NCBI GenBank assembly: GCA_035628055.1
Contig: DASPKO010000087.1
Location: 1 to 10,309, forward strand
Reading direction: 5' to 3'
DNA: 10,309 nt
Origin: DASPKO01 sp035628055
Lineage (GTDB): Bacteria; Planctomycetota; Phycisphaerae; Phycisphaerales; UBA1924
The translations under genes were made by a program, and so were the position numbers. Every line of letters begins with the position of its first letter. Positions within the stretch are counted from its first letter, which is position 1. Below, one piece after another: positions 1-6,911 of this stretch. Under the pieces are notes generated by a model that made no database searches, was not told the origin of the DNA, and saw nothing but the letters and a program-made list of their open reading frames with translations.

Positions 1-1598
<1,598 letters not shown>

Positions 1599-1842
1599 AA
1601 TTCATGTCCCCACCTTGCGATGGGGCTGATTTCAGAGTCTGCCTGAAACCCGACCTTCGGTCGGGCCGGTCAGATCGTCCCAGCCGGCCTCGCGGCCGCC
1701 GTGACGATCCCCGCCGGTTGGCACCCGGCGGTTTCGCTGACTCATTCACAACATACTTCAAAGGATTCTTTGAAGGGCATTGTGGCCACGACGAGCCAGC
1801 CGCGATTGCTGTGAGACAATCGCGAGCCTTTGTCGGCCCTGG

Positions 1843-1860
1843 AAAAACCCCTGCTCGGGG
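1843..1860 (-). terminator. Terminator-like hairpin inside the rRNA leader
   Basis: On the minus strand a CCCC-GAGCA-GGGG hairpin (extendable by one G-T pair) is followed directly by five Ts. The stem is short, so termination strength is doubtful. It sits downstream of the boxA-like element and upstream of 16S, where antitermination would be needed for read-through. It could equally be a pause site or chance. Confidence 0.25.
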
Positions 1861-1910
1861 CACCGGCATAGCACCGGCTCCAAGGCCGCACGTCCTCGTG
1901 GACCACCCAA

Positions 1911-1930
1911 CTGTTCACTTTTCAAGGAGG
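1911..1930 (-). promoter_or_regulatory. boxA-like rRNA antitermination element
   Basis: The minus strand reads CCTCCTTGAAAAGTGAACAG, about 60-80 nt after the predicted transcription start. It resembles the boxA elements of rRNA leaders (cores such as CTCTTTAA or TTCTTTGAAAACT), which bind NusB-NusE in the nascent RNA and make polymerase resistant to termination. Position and strand fit. The call rests on sequence resemblance alone. Confidence 0.45.
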
Positions 1931-1996
1931 GGTGCCGGTCGAGGACGCGTCTCGCGCCCCGCCAGCCGCCCGACAGTTTCCCGAAGGGCGAGAGAG

Positions 1997-2024
1997 AGTT
2001 TAGGCCCCGACCCCGAGCAGTCAA
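1997..2024 (-). promoter_or_regulatory. Candidate sigma-70-type rRNA promoter
   Basis: On the minus strand a -35 TTGACT (2019-2024, 5 of 6 to consensus) and a -10 TAAACT (1997-2002, 4 of 6) are separated by exactly 16 bases. An A/T-rich patch AAAGAATTT just upstream of the -35 could act as an UP element in otherwise GC-rich DNA. Transcription would begin near 1990 and run through the leader into 16S. It is the best promoter match I found in the region and is correctly placed. Confidence 0.65.
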
Positions 2025-2047
2025 GCAGAGGGCCAAATTCTTTCAAG

Positions 2048-2066
2048 TCCCCACAGGTTCCCCACA
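2048..2066 (-). repeat. Tandem TGTGGGGA repeat upstream of the rRNA promoter
   Basis: Two identical 8-mers (TGTGGGGA on the minus strand; TCCCCACA at 2048-2055 and 2059-2066 on the plus strand) lie 11 bp apart, about one helical turn, 24-42 bp upstream of the -35 box. Same-face spacing near an rRNA promoter suggests a regulator-binding site. Each copy also resembles a degenerate DnaA box. Neither identity is established. Confidence 0.4.
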
Positions 2067-2110
2067 TAGGGCGATACCCCCGATCGCGGGCAATCCAGCT
2101 CCCCTCGCCT

Positions 2111-3058
2111 TTATACCGCGTCCCCTCCAGCCACCCGCCCCGACCTGCGGCCGGCCTCCGGAGTCACCGCCACAACCGCCGCCCAGATCCGGGAGGGCGG
2201 GGGGGACCCGGCCGCCCTCAAACCCCGGGCCACCGCGTGCCCGGCGGTGCGCATCGTGGCCCCCGTGGTGATGACGTCGTCCACGAGCACGATCAGGCGT
2301 CCGGCCAGCATCGGAGCCACGCCACGCCGAAGGTGGTTCGTCCCCGCCACGTTCCGGGCTCGCTGACCCGGAGTGAGGCCAAGCTGGGTGCGGCGGTGCC
2401 GCCGCCACAGGGCCTCGCACACCCGGCCGCCCGTGGCCTCGGCGACCCCGTCCGCCAGGGTACGGGCGTGGTCGATGCCCCGGACGAGGCGGCGAGCAAA
2501 GGTCGAAGGAACGGGGACGATCACCGGCTCCTCGGCGACCTCTCGCCTCACCAGCTCGGCGGCCACCGCCGCCCCGAGCAGGCGCCCCAGGTCGAGTCCG
2601 AGCCGGCGCCACCGCGTGAACTTGACCTCGCGGACGAGGTCATCGAGAGGCGGCATGTAGGGGCCGAGGCGCACGCCGACGGACCAAGGAAGCCGCCTGG
2701 CCCGGCACGAGGCGCAGCCATCCGCGCCCGCCTCCGCCACGCCGACGCTGTGCGCGCAGCGGGCGCAGTAGTCGGCGCCCGGGATATCCGGCGACCACGC
2801 GGCCCGGGCCAGCCGTTCCGCCAAGGGTGCGGCGGTCACGTCGAGCCAGGTCCGTTCGACCGCCCCCCAGAGCCGCCCCGCCCGAGCCTGGCGCCCCGGG
2901 CGGGCGGACGGCGTGGCGGGGCGCGATGCGCCCGGATCGCACGGGCCCACGCGGACCGGCGCGACCGGCGCCACGAGCTGCGGCGTGCGCGGCGGCCAGA
3001 GAAACGGGCCCGGGCCGGCCGCCGTGCCACTTCCGTGGTTGACGCGCGGCTCGCTCAC
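2111..3058 (-). CDS. comF: ComF-family phosphoribosyltransferase
   Basis: A ComF-like amidophosphoribosyltransferase-fold protein (315 aa from the GTG at 3058). The zinc-finger part has CARC (98-101) and CASC (115-118). The core carries VPVPSTFARRLVRGIDHA (181-198), typical of ComF, and the PRPP-binding loop VLVDDVITTGAT (257-268). In naturally competent bacteria ComF acts in the cytoplasm in DNA uptake and transformation; in many others its role and substrate are unproven, so competence should not be assumed here. The GTG start was chosen because it gives a 4-bp GTGA overlap with the stop of the upstream TIM-barrel gene, suggesting translational coupling. The first ~60 residues are Gly/Pro/Ala-rich and make the protein longer than most ComF (about 230-260 aa). 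Later in-frame GTGs near residues 29 and 37 are alternatives. It ends 86 bp before the rRNA promoter with no obvious terminator between. Confidence 0.88.
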   Translation of the reverse strand: MSEPRVNHGSGTAAGPGPFLWPPRTPQLVAPVAPVRVGPCDPGASRPATPSARPGRQARAGRLWGAVERTWLDVTAAPLAERLARAAWSPDIPGADYCARCAHSVGVAEAGADGCASCRARRLPWSVGVRLGPYMPPLDDLVREVKFTRWRRLGLDLGRLLGAAVAAELVRREVAEEPVIVPVPSTFARRLVRGIDHARTLADGVAEATGGRVCEALWRRHRRTQLGLTPGQRARNVAGTNHLRRGVAPMLAGRLIVLVDDVITTGATMRTAGHAVARGLRAAGSPPPSRIWAAVVAVTPEAGRRSGRVAGGDAV

Positions 3059-3882
3059 AATCCGAGCATCCAGGGGAGGCGGGCACGGAACTCCCCGCGG
3101 GCGAGGATCGCCTCGACGCGCGGCTCGGGGTAGAAGACCTCGAGCATGCGCACGGCGTGCGGGGCCGCCTCGCGCATCGTCTGTCCGACGACGTCCCAGC
3201 GCATGGTGCCTTCGCCGGGCATCAGGTGGGAGTCCTCGAGCCCGTCGTTGTCGTGTACGTGGAAGTACTGGATCGCCGGGGCGCACTGGCGGATGATCTC
3301 GGCCGCGTCCCCGGTGATGTGGGCGTGCCCGACGTCCAGGCACATGCGGATGCCGGGGGCGCCGATCCGCAGCACGTGCTGGGCGAGGCGCGGCGCGTCG
3401 TGCCCCAGGTAGCAGTTGCGCGGCTGGTTCTCGAGCAGAAAGATCACTTCGGCGTGCGCGGCGACGTCGGCGAGCCGGCGCAGAAAATCGTCGAGGTCTT
3501 CCCAGCGCGCGCCCTGCACCTGCTCGGCCTCGGCGGGCGCGAGCACGCGGCGCTGCGGCGTCCAGGCCGAGGGGTGGACCACCACCATCGACCCGCCCAG
3601 GTGGCGGCACAGCCGCGCTTCGGCGGCGTACACCTCCAGGCAGCGGGCCCGCTCGCGCGGGTCGGGTGATGAGGGGTCGTAGTCGTAGCCGAAGACGCCG
3701 TGGATCGAGTCGATCCGGAGGCCCGCGGCGCTCGCCAGGCGCGCCACTGTCGCGGGGTCGGGGGGCGCGGCCTCGTTGCGATAGAACTGGCAGGACCGGC
3801 AGCCGAGGGCGGCGTAGGCCGCCAGCAGCCGCGGGGTGTCGAAGTCGAAGCCGAAGGGCGCGATGGTGGCCAGGGCGGCCAT
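3055..3882 (-). CDS. Sugar phosphate isomerase/epimerase-like TIM-barrel protein
   Basis: A 275-residue protein of the xylose-isomerase-like / AP-endonuclease-2 TIM-barrel superfamily. It has divalent-metal-binding motifs in the usual order: HG (61), HP (103-104), ENQPRN (151-156, metal-ligand Glu), CLDVGHAHITGD (181-192), and HVHDNDG..DSHLMPGEG (208-225). A late Glu in LEVF (247-250) fits the last ligand position. Relatives isomerise or epimerise sugars, inositols or hydroxypyruvate; the substrate cannot be told from sequence. There is no signal peptide, so it is probably cytosolic. The ATG at 3882 gives a family-typical N-terminus (APFGFDFDTPRLL). A GTG at 3900 in the same frame, closer to a possible -10 box, would add six residues. 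It is the first gene of a unit with comF, overlapping it by 4 bp, and is divergent from the DoxX-like gene. Confidence 0.85.
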   Translation of the reverse strand: MAALATIAPFGFDFDTPRLLAAYAALGCRSCQFYRNEAAPPDPATVARLASAAGLRIDSIHGVFGYDYDPSSPDPRERARCLEVYAAEARLCRHLGGSMVVVHPSAWTPQRRVLAPAEAEQVQGARWEDLDDFLRRLADVAAHAEVIFLLENQPRNCYLGHDAPRLAQHVLRIGAPGIRMCLDVGHAHITGDAAEIIRQCAPAIQYFHVHDNDGLEDSHLMPGEGTMRWDVVGQTMREAAPHAVRMLEVFYPEPRVEAILARGEFRARLPWMLGL

Positions 3883-3912
3883 GCGGGGGGGAGTCCTCAC
3901 GCGGGCGCCACG

Positions 3913-3920
3913 ACTATATA
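3913..3920. promoter_or_regulatory. AT island in the divergent spacer, possible -10 box
   Basis: A TATATAGT stretch on the minus strand (TATAGT is 5 of 6 to the -10 consensus, 3913-3918) is the only A/T patch in the GC-rich spacer between the TIM-barrel and DoxX-like genes. It could be the -10 of either divergent gene, since CTATATAG is self-complementary. No good -35 partner is visible. For the TIM-barrel gene it would start transcription a few bases before the GTG at 3900. Confidence 0.3.
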
Positions 3921-3977
3921 GAAGCTCCGGGGCGCGCGGAACGGGGGCGCGGCGCGGGACGGCCCTAGACTCGCGCC

Positions 3978-3986
3978 GGGAGGAGG
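3978..3986 (+). promoter_or_regulatory. Ribosome binding site of the DoxX-like gene
   Basis: GGGAGGAGG lies 5 nt before the ATG at 3992 and complements the CACCUCCUUU tail of this window's own 16S rRNA. It decides this start over earlier in-frame codons and over the ATG seven codons further on (4013). It is the strongest Shine-Dalgarno match in the window. Confidence 0.7.
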
Positions 3987-3991
3987 CGTCG

Positions 3992-4459
3992 ATGCGGGGC
4001 ATCGCGGCGCGGATGGGGGAGTGGGACCGGGCGATCGTGGCGTGGATGCGGCGCTGGGGCCCGCGGCTGGCCCGGGTCTCGCTCGCGCTCGTCTTCATCT
4101 GGTTCGGGGCCCTCAAGCCGCTGGGCCTGAGCGAGGCGAACGAGCTCGTCGCCCGGACGGTCTACTGGTTCGATCCCGGCTGGTTCATCCCGGTGCTGGG
4201 CGCGTGGGAGGTGGCGATCGGCGTGTGCATGCTGGTCCCCGGGCTGACGCGCGTGGCGATCGGGCTGCTGCTGCTGCAGATGCCCGGGACGTTCCTGCCG
4301 CTGGTGCTGCGCCCCGGCGAGTGCTGGATCGAGCCCCCCCTGGTGCCGACGCTGGCGGGTCAGTACATCATCAAGAACATCGTGCTCATCAGCGCGGCGT
4401 TGGTGGTGGGCGGGACGGCGCGGGGGCCGGGGACGGGCACGACTCGCGGAGCGGGGTGA
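3992..4459 (+). CDS. DoxX-like four-helix membrane protein
   Basis: A small integral membrane protein of 155 aa, set by the strong ribosome binding site before the ATG. Four hydrophobic segments are visible: about 25-46 (ending VFIWFGALKPLGL), 62-83 (FIPVLGAWEVAIGVCMLVPG), 85-106 (RVAIGLLLLQMPGTFLPLVL) and 126-143 (IIKNIVLISAALVVGG). The F/W-x-G-x-x-K end of helix 1 and the E-x-x-x-G-x-x-L in helix 2 are typical of the DoxX / DUF417-like superfamily. Members have been linked to redox or thiosulfate oxidation in a few species, but most are uncharacterised, so no specific function is assigned. Two cysteines (79 and 111) are present. It stands alone on the plus strand, divergent from the TIM-barrel gene and convergent with mcsB, whose stop is 76 bp away. 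Confidence 0.75.
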   Translation: MRGIAARMGEWDRAIVAWMRRWGPRLARVSLALVFIWFGALKPLGLSEANELVARTVYWFDPGWFIPVLGAWEVAIGVCMLVPGLTRVAIGLLLLQMPGTFLPLVLRPGECWIEPPLVPTLAGQYIIKNIVLISAALVVGGTARGPGTGTTRGAG

Positions 4460-4535
4460 ATCTCGCCCGATGGGGCTCCGCGTCCCGGGCGGTAAGGGCG
4501 GCCACGCGGGCGCACCGGTCGGGCGACGGTGTCGT

Positions 4536-5633
4536 TCACCCCGTCAGTTGCTGGCGCACCAAATCGGCCCTGGCCTCGCGCCGCTCGGCCTGGTCCATCT
4601 CGCGGCCCAGCACGCGCTGCAGGTGGGCCGGCTGGGTGAGGAGGATGAGCTGGTTGACCGTCGGCTCGGGGACGTCGGCGATGAGCCCGGTGAGGATGCC
4701 CAGACGCACCTGGCTTAGGAGCGTGAGCGACTCCTCGGGCGTGAGCAGGCGCGCGTAGCGCAGGGTGCCCAGGGCCCGGTAGACCTGGTCCTCGAGCATG
4801 CGCCGGCGCTTGTCCAGGAGCAGCCGCCGGGCCTGCCGCTCGTACGCGATCACCTGCGGGATGATCTCGCTCGCGAAGGGCTCCATGATGGCCCGCTCGG
4901 ACCGGCCCAGGGTGGTCTGGTTGGAGATCTGATAGAAGTCGCCGACGGCCTCGGAGCCCTCGCCGTAGTACCCGCGGACCGCCAGGGACATGTCGCGGGC
5001 GGCCCGGCGCATCTTCTCCATCTCGCCGGTGAGCTTCATGCCCGGCAGGTGCAGCATGACGCTGACGCGCAGGCCGGTGCCCACGTTGGTCGGGCAGGCG
5101 GTGAGGTAGCCGAATCGGGGCGAGAAGGCGTAGGCGAGCGCGGGAGCGGGCTGCGCCTGGGGGGCGCTCTCGAGCCGGTCGTCGAGGGCGTCGACCTGCG
5201 CCATCGCGGCGCCCAGCTCGAGCCCCGAACGCAGGACCTGGAGGCGCAGGTGATCCTCCTCGTTGACCATGACCGAGACCTGCTCGTCGCCCGAGATGGC
5301 GACGGCGCGCGGCTCCTCCCCCTTGGCGTGCTCCTTGGAGATCAGATGCCGCTCGACGAGCAGCGTGCGATCCAGCGACGAGCACCCGCCCAGGTCGATC
5401 CAGGCCATGCGCTCGCCCCCGGGCAGGGTCTCGATCCGCTCGTGGACCACCCCCATGGCGCGCTGGCGCTGGTCGCGGGTGGCCTTCCGGACGAAGGGAA
5501 GCCCGGACAGGTTCCGCGCCAGGCGCACCCGAGAGGAGATGACCACGTCGGCCTCGGCCCCCGTGCCGCGCAGCCACGGGGCGCCGCGGCGGACGGAGTT
5601 GGGGTGCAGCGGCGTGGGCTCGCCTGGGCTCAT
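4536..5633 (-). CDS. mcsB: Protein-arginine kinase McsB
   Basis: ATP:guanido-phosphotransferase-type kinase that phosphorylates arginine side chains, marking proteins for ClpCP degradation in Bacillus and relatives. The length (365 aa) is normal. Seen in order: nucleotide-binding SSRVRLARN (33-41), NEEDHLR (124-130) with the catalytic-loop Glu residues, the family signature CPTNVGTG (180-187) with the active-site Cys, YGEGSEAVGDFYQISNQTT (223-241) and LGRSE (242-246). The C-terminal domain keeps EDQVYRALG and LTQPAHLQ. The allosteric phosphoarginine-pocket motif, RDxxRA in B. subtilis, reads RREARA (351-356), so the Asp is replaced by Arg. The start ATG is 15 bp after the mcsA stop and has an AGGCGGA ribosome binding site (5639-5645) with 5-nt spacing. 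It is last in the mcsA-mcsB unit. No ctsR or clpC lies nearby. Function is assigned by family, and the altered motif may change regulation. Confidence 0.95.
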   Translation of the reverse strand: MSPGEPTPLHPNSVRRGAPWLRGTGAEADVVISSRVRLARNLSGLPFVRKATRDQRQRAMGVVHERIETLPGGERMAWIDLGGCSSLDRTLLVERHLISKEHAKGEEPRAVAISGDEQVSVMVNEEDHLRLQVLRSGLELGAAMAQVDALDDRLESAPQAQPAPALAYAFSPRFGYLTACPTNVGTGLRVSVMLHLPGMKLTGEMEKMRRAARDMSLAVRGYYGEGSEAVGDFYQISNQTTLGRSERAIMEPFASEIIPQVIAYERQARRLLLDKRRRMLEDQVYRALGTLRYARLLTPEESLTLLSQVRLGILTGLIADVPEPTVNQLILLTQPAHLQRVLGREMDQAERREARADLVRQQLTG

Positions 5634-5648
5634 GTCATTCCGCCTGGT

Positions 5649-6368
5649 TCACGCAGAAACACCGCCGCCCTGGGCGCCACCCGGGCGCGGAGCGGGTGCC
5701 GGGTCGGCGGGCGCCGGCGCGCTCTCCAGGGCCCGGAGCTGGTCGCGGAGGAGCGCCGCTTCCTCGTAGCGTTCGCCGCGCACCGCCTCGTCGAGACGTG
5801 CGCGGAGCTCGCGCAGCGCGGCGGCGGCCTGGGTGGCGGCGGAGGGCTGGGGAGTCGAGGCCACCCCGGGCGGCGCGCTCGCGGGGCGCTCGGGGCCGGC
5901 CGCGGGAAGCTGGGCCGGCCCGACCCCGCCGGGGGGCGTGACGACGCGCGGGCCGCTGGGCTTCTGCGAGCGCGGCGGCGCGGGAGCGACTGGCGCGGGG
6001 GCGCGCCGCGGCGTCTTGCCCTCGTGCCGGACGCCGCCCTCGTGAGCCCGCTGGAGGAGCGGGACGAGCTGGGCCTCGAAGGCGGAGTAGCAGTCCGGGC
6101 ATCCCAGGAGTCCGCTGGAACGGAACTGGGCGTACGTGGTGCCGCAGGTCGGGCAGACCGCGTTCTTCGTGCCCGTCACGGCGCCGCCAGCCGCGGTGGT
6201 CTGGGCGGAGAGGAACTGGGTGAGGAGCTGGGCGATCTCGCCCTTGGACTGAACGACGAATCCCTCGCCCTTGGCGCAGGTCTCGCAGAGGTGCTTCTCG
6301 ATCTGCTTGCCGCCCCTGATCATCACCTCGTGGACGGTGGCCTCGTTGTCGCACTTCTGGCACTTCAC
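5649..6368 (-). CDS. mcsA: McsA-like zinc-finger activator of McsB, UVR domain
   Basis: A cytosolic zinc-binding partner that stimulates McsB kinase activity and links it to the stress response. The protein is 239 aa. The N-terminal half has two pairs of CxxC motifs: CQKC (3-6) with CETC (28-31), and CPTC (72-75) with CPDC (90-93) followed by YSAFEAQLVPLL, typical of McsA. The C-terminus has a UvrB/UvrC interaction motif (about 185-214, LRARLDEAVRGERYEEAALL). Between them lies a Pro/Ala-rich, probably disordered linker of about 65 residues (116-182), making it longer than the B. subtilis protein (about 185 aa). The GTG start at 6368 is chosen because the first zinc knuckle begins at residue 3 and a -10-like TAGAAT ends exactly 7 nt upstream. 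No Shine-Dalgarno is visible, fitting a leaderless mRNA. It is followed by mcsB 15 bp later. Confidence 0.9.
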   Translation of the reverse strand: MKCQKCDNEATVHEVMIRGGKQIEKHLCETCAKGEGFVVQSKGEIAQLLTQFLSAQTTAAGGAVTGTKNAVCPTCGTTYAQFRSSGLLGCPDCYSAFEAQLVPLLQRAHEGGVRHEGKTPRRAPAPVAPAPPRSQKPSGPRVVTPPGGVGPAQLPAAGPERPASAPPGVASTPQPSAATQAAAALRELRARLDEAVRGERYEEAALLRDQLRALESAPAPADPAPAPRPGGAQGGGVSA

Positions 6369-6375
6369 AGGGCGG

Positions 6376-6381
6376 ATTCTA
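6376..6381 (-). promoter_or_regulatory. -10 box of mcsA, likely leaderless transcript
   Basis: TAGAAT (5 of 6 to the -10 consensus) on the minus strand ends 7 nt before the mcsA GTG, so transcription would start at or next to the start codon. No clear -35 is seen. It lies in the gap after the rpmB terminator, which fits an independent mcsA-mcsB promoter. Confidence 0.45.
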
Positions 6382-6474
6382 GAACCGACGGGGCGCTGGG
6401 CCTTCGCGGCCCGGTGCTGCCGGACGAAAACCCGCGCGAGCCGGGCGGTCCCGGCGAGCACGCCCGCGGGCGCC

Positions 6475-6503
6475 AAAAACGCGGCCGGCCGCGGGGCGGC
6501 CGG
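6475..6503 (-). terminator. Intrinsic terminator after rpmB
   Basis: On the minus strand, about 27-55 bp after the rpmB stop, a GC-rich palindrome (CGCGGCCGGCCGCG, 6480-6493) is followed immediately by TTTTT (6475-6479). An alternative, longer stem pairs 6485-6492 with 6496-6503 around a 3-nt loop. A GC-rich stem abutting a U-tract is a textbook rho-independent terminator. It would separate rpmB transcription from mcsA-mcsB. Confidence 0.7.
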
Positions 6504-6529
6504 GAAGGGAGCCGGGCGTGCCGTCGGGG

Positions 6530-6808
6530 TCAGGCCTTGCCGGAGGCCTTCTGCTGGCGCGTGTACCCGTACTTGCGCTTCAGCGGCTTGATCACCAGGC
6601 CCGAGCGGATCGCGTTGGTGGAAGCCTTGATGCGCTGGGGCCGGCCGTCGATCAGGGCGGTCACGTCCTGGAGGTTGGGCCGGAAGGCCCGGCGCGTGAT
6701 GCCCGTGGGCTTGAGGCCGAAGCCGCCCTTGGAGATCTTCTGGCCGCGGTAGGTGCGCTGCTTGCCGTAAGAGGTCTTCTTGCCGGTGAACTCGCACTGG
6801 TAGGGCAT
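6530..6808 (-). CDS. rpmB: 50S ribosomal protein bL28
   Basis: Large-subunit ribosomal protein bL28, 92 aa, strongly basic. It starts MPYQCEFTGKKTSYGKQRTY, where C-x(2-3)-TGK near the N-terminus is the bL28 hallmark, followed by TGITRRAFRPNLQ (35-47), the conserved R-x-F-x-P-N-L/I-Q core. The C-terminus SGLVIKPLKRKYGY is extended compared with the 78-residue E. coli protein, a form I associate with Planctomycetota and relatives. Only one of the cysteines found in zinc-binding bL28 versions is present, so zinc binding is unlikely. The ATG at 6808 has a GGAG 7 nt upstream, and a weak -10-like TACACT lies at 6858-6863. It sits 103 bp after ftsW and is followed by a good intrinsic terminator, so it probably ends a transcript. 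Confidence 0.95.
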   Translation of the reverse strand: MPYQCEFTGKKTSYGKQRTYRGQKISKGGFGLKPTGITRRAFRPNLQDVTALIDGRPQRIKASTNAIRSGLVIKPLKRKYGYTRQQKASGKA

Positions 6809-6911
6809 GGGCGGGCTCCGCGAAAGACAAGCTCAGTCGCCACCTGGGGCGGGGCCAAGTGTAGGCGGCGAGGCCCGGAGAGTCGTGCGGGGGAAAGGCC
6901 CGAGGGCCGCA

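Larger units (their letters stand above)
1599..1990 (-). other. Structured pre-16S leader (no gene)
   Basis: About 390 bases lie between the predicted rRNA start and the mature 16S 5' end, with no convincing coding frame. They contain a series of perfect inverted repeats: CGCGATTG/CAATCGCG with an 8-nt loop (1801-1824), CTTCAAAG/CTTTGAAG with a 4-nt loop (1756-1775), CCGCCGG/CCGGCGG with a 7-nt loop (1711-1731), GATCGTC/GACGATC enclosing a GC-rich inner stem (1673-1709), CCCGACC/GGTCGGG with a 3-nt loop (1649-1665), and CCCCA/TGGGG (1608-1625) next to the mature end. Such stems are expected in rRNA leaders, where they guide processing and 30S folding. I found no long complementarity to the visible 3' trailer, so the usual RNase III pre-16S stem is not evident here. 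Confidence 0.6.

Noticed and set aside
1599..2110. A small protein gene or mobile-element remnant between comF and 16S
   Set aside because: Frames here are short, lack start signals and change across the hairpins; promoter and leader elements explain the region better. The inverted repeats are scattered and differ from each other, not paired ends of an element.
4460..4535. Terminator between the convergent DoxX-like gene and mcsB
   Set aside because: Only a 4-bp CGAC/GTCG stem with two Ts is visible, too weak to call.
5049..6752. Plus-strand open frame of more than 500 codons opposite mcsB, mcsA and rpmB
   Set aside because: Three confidently identified genes occupy the other strand, and the translation is low-complexity Gly/Arg/Ala with no motif.
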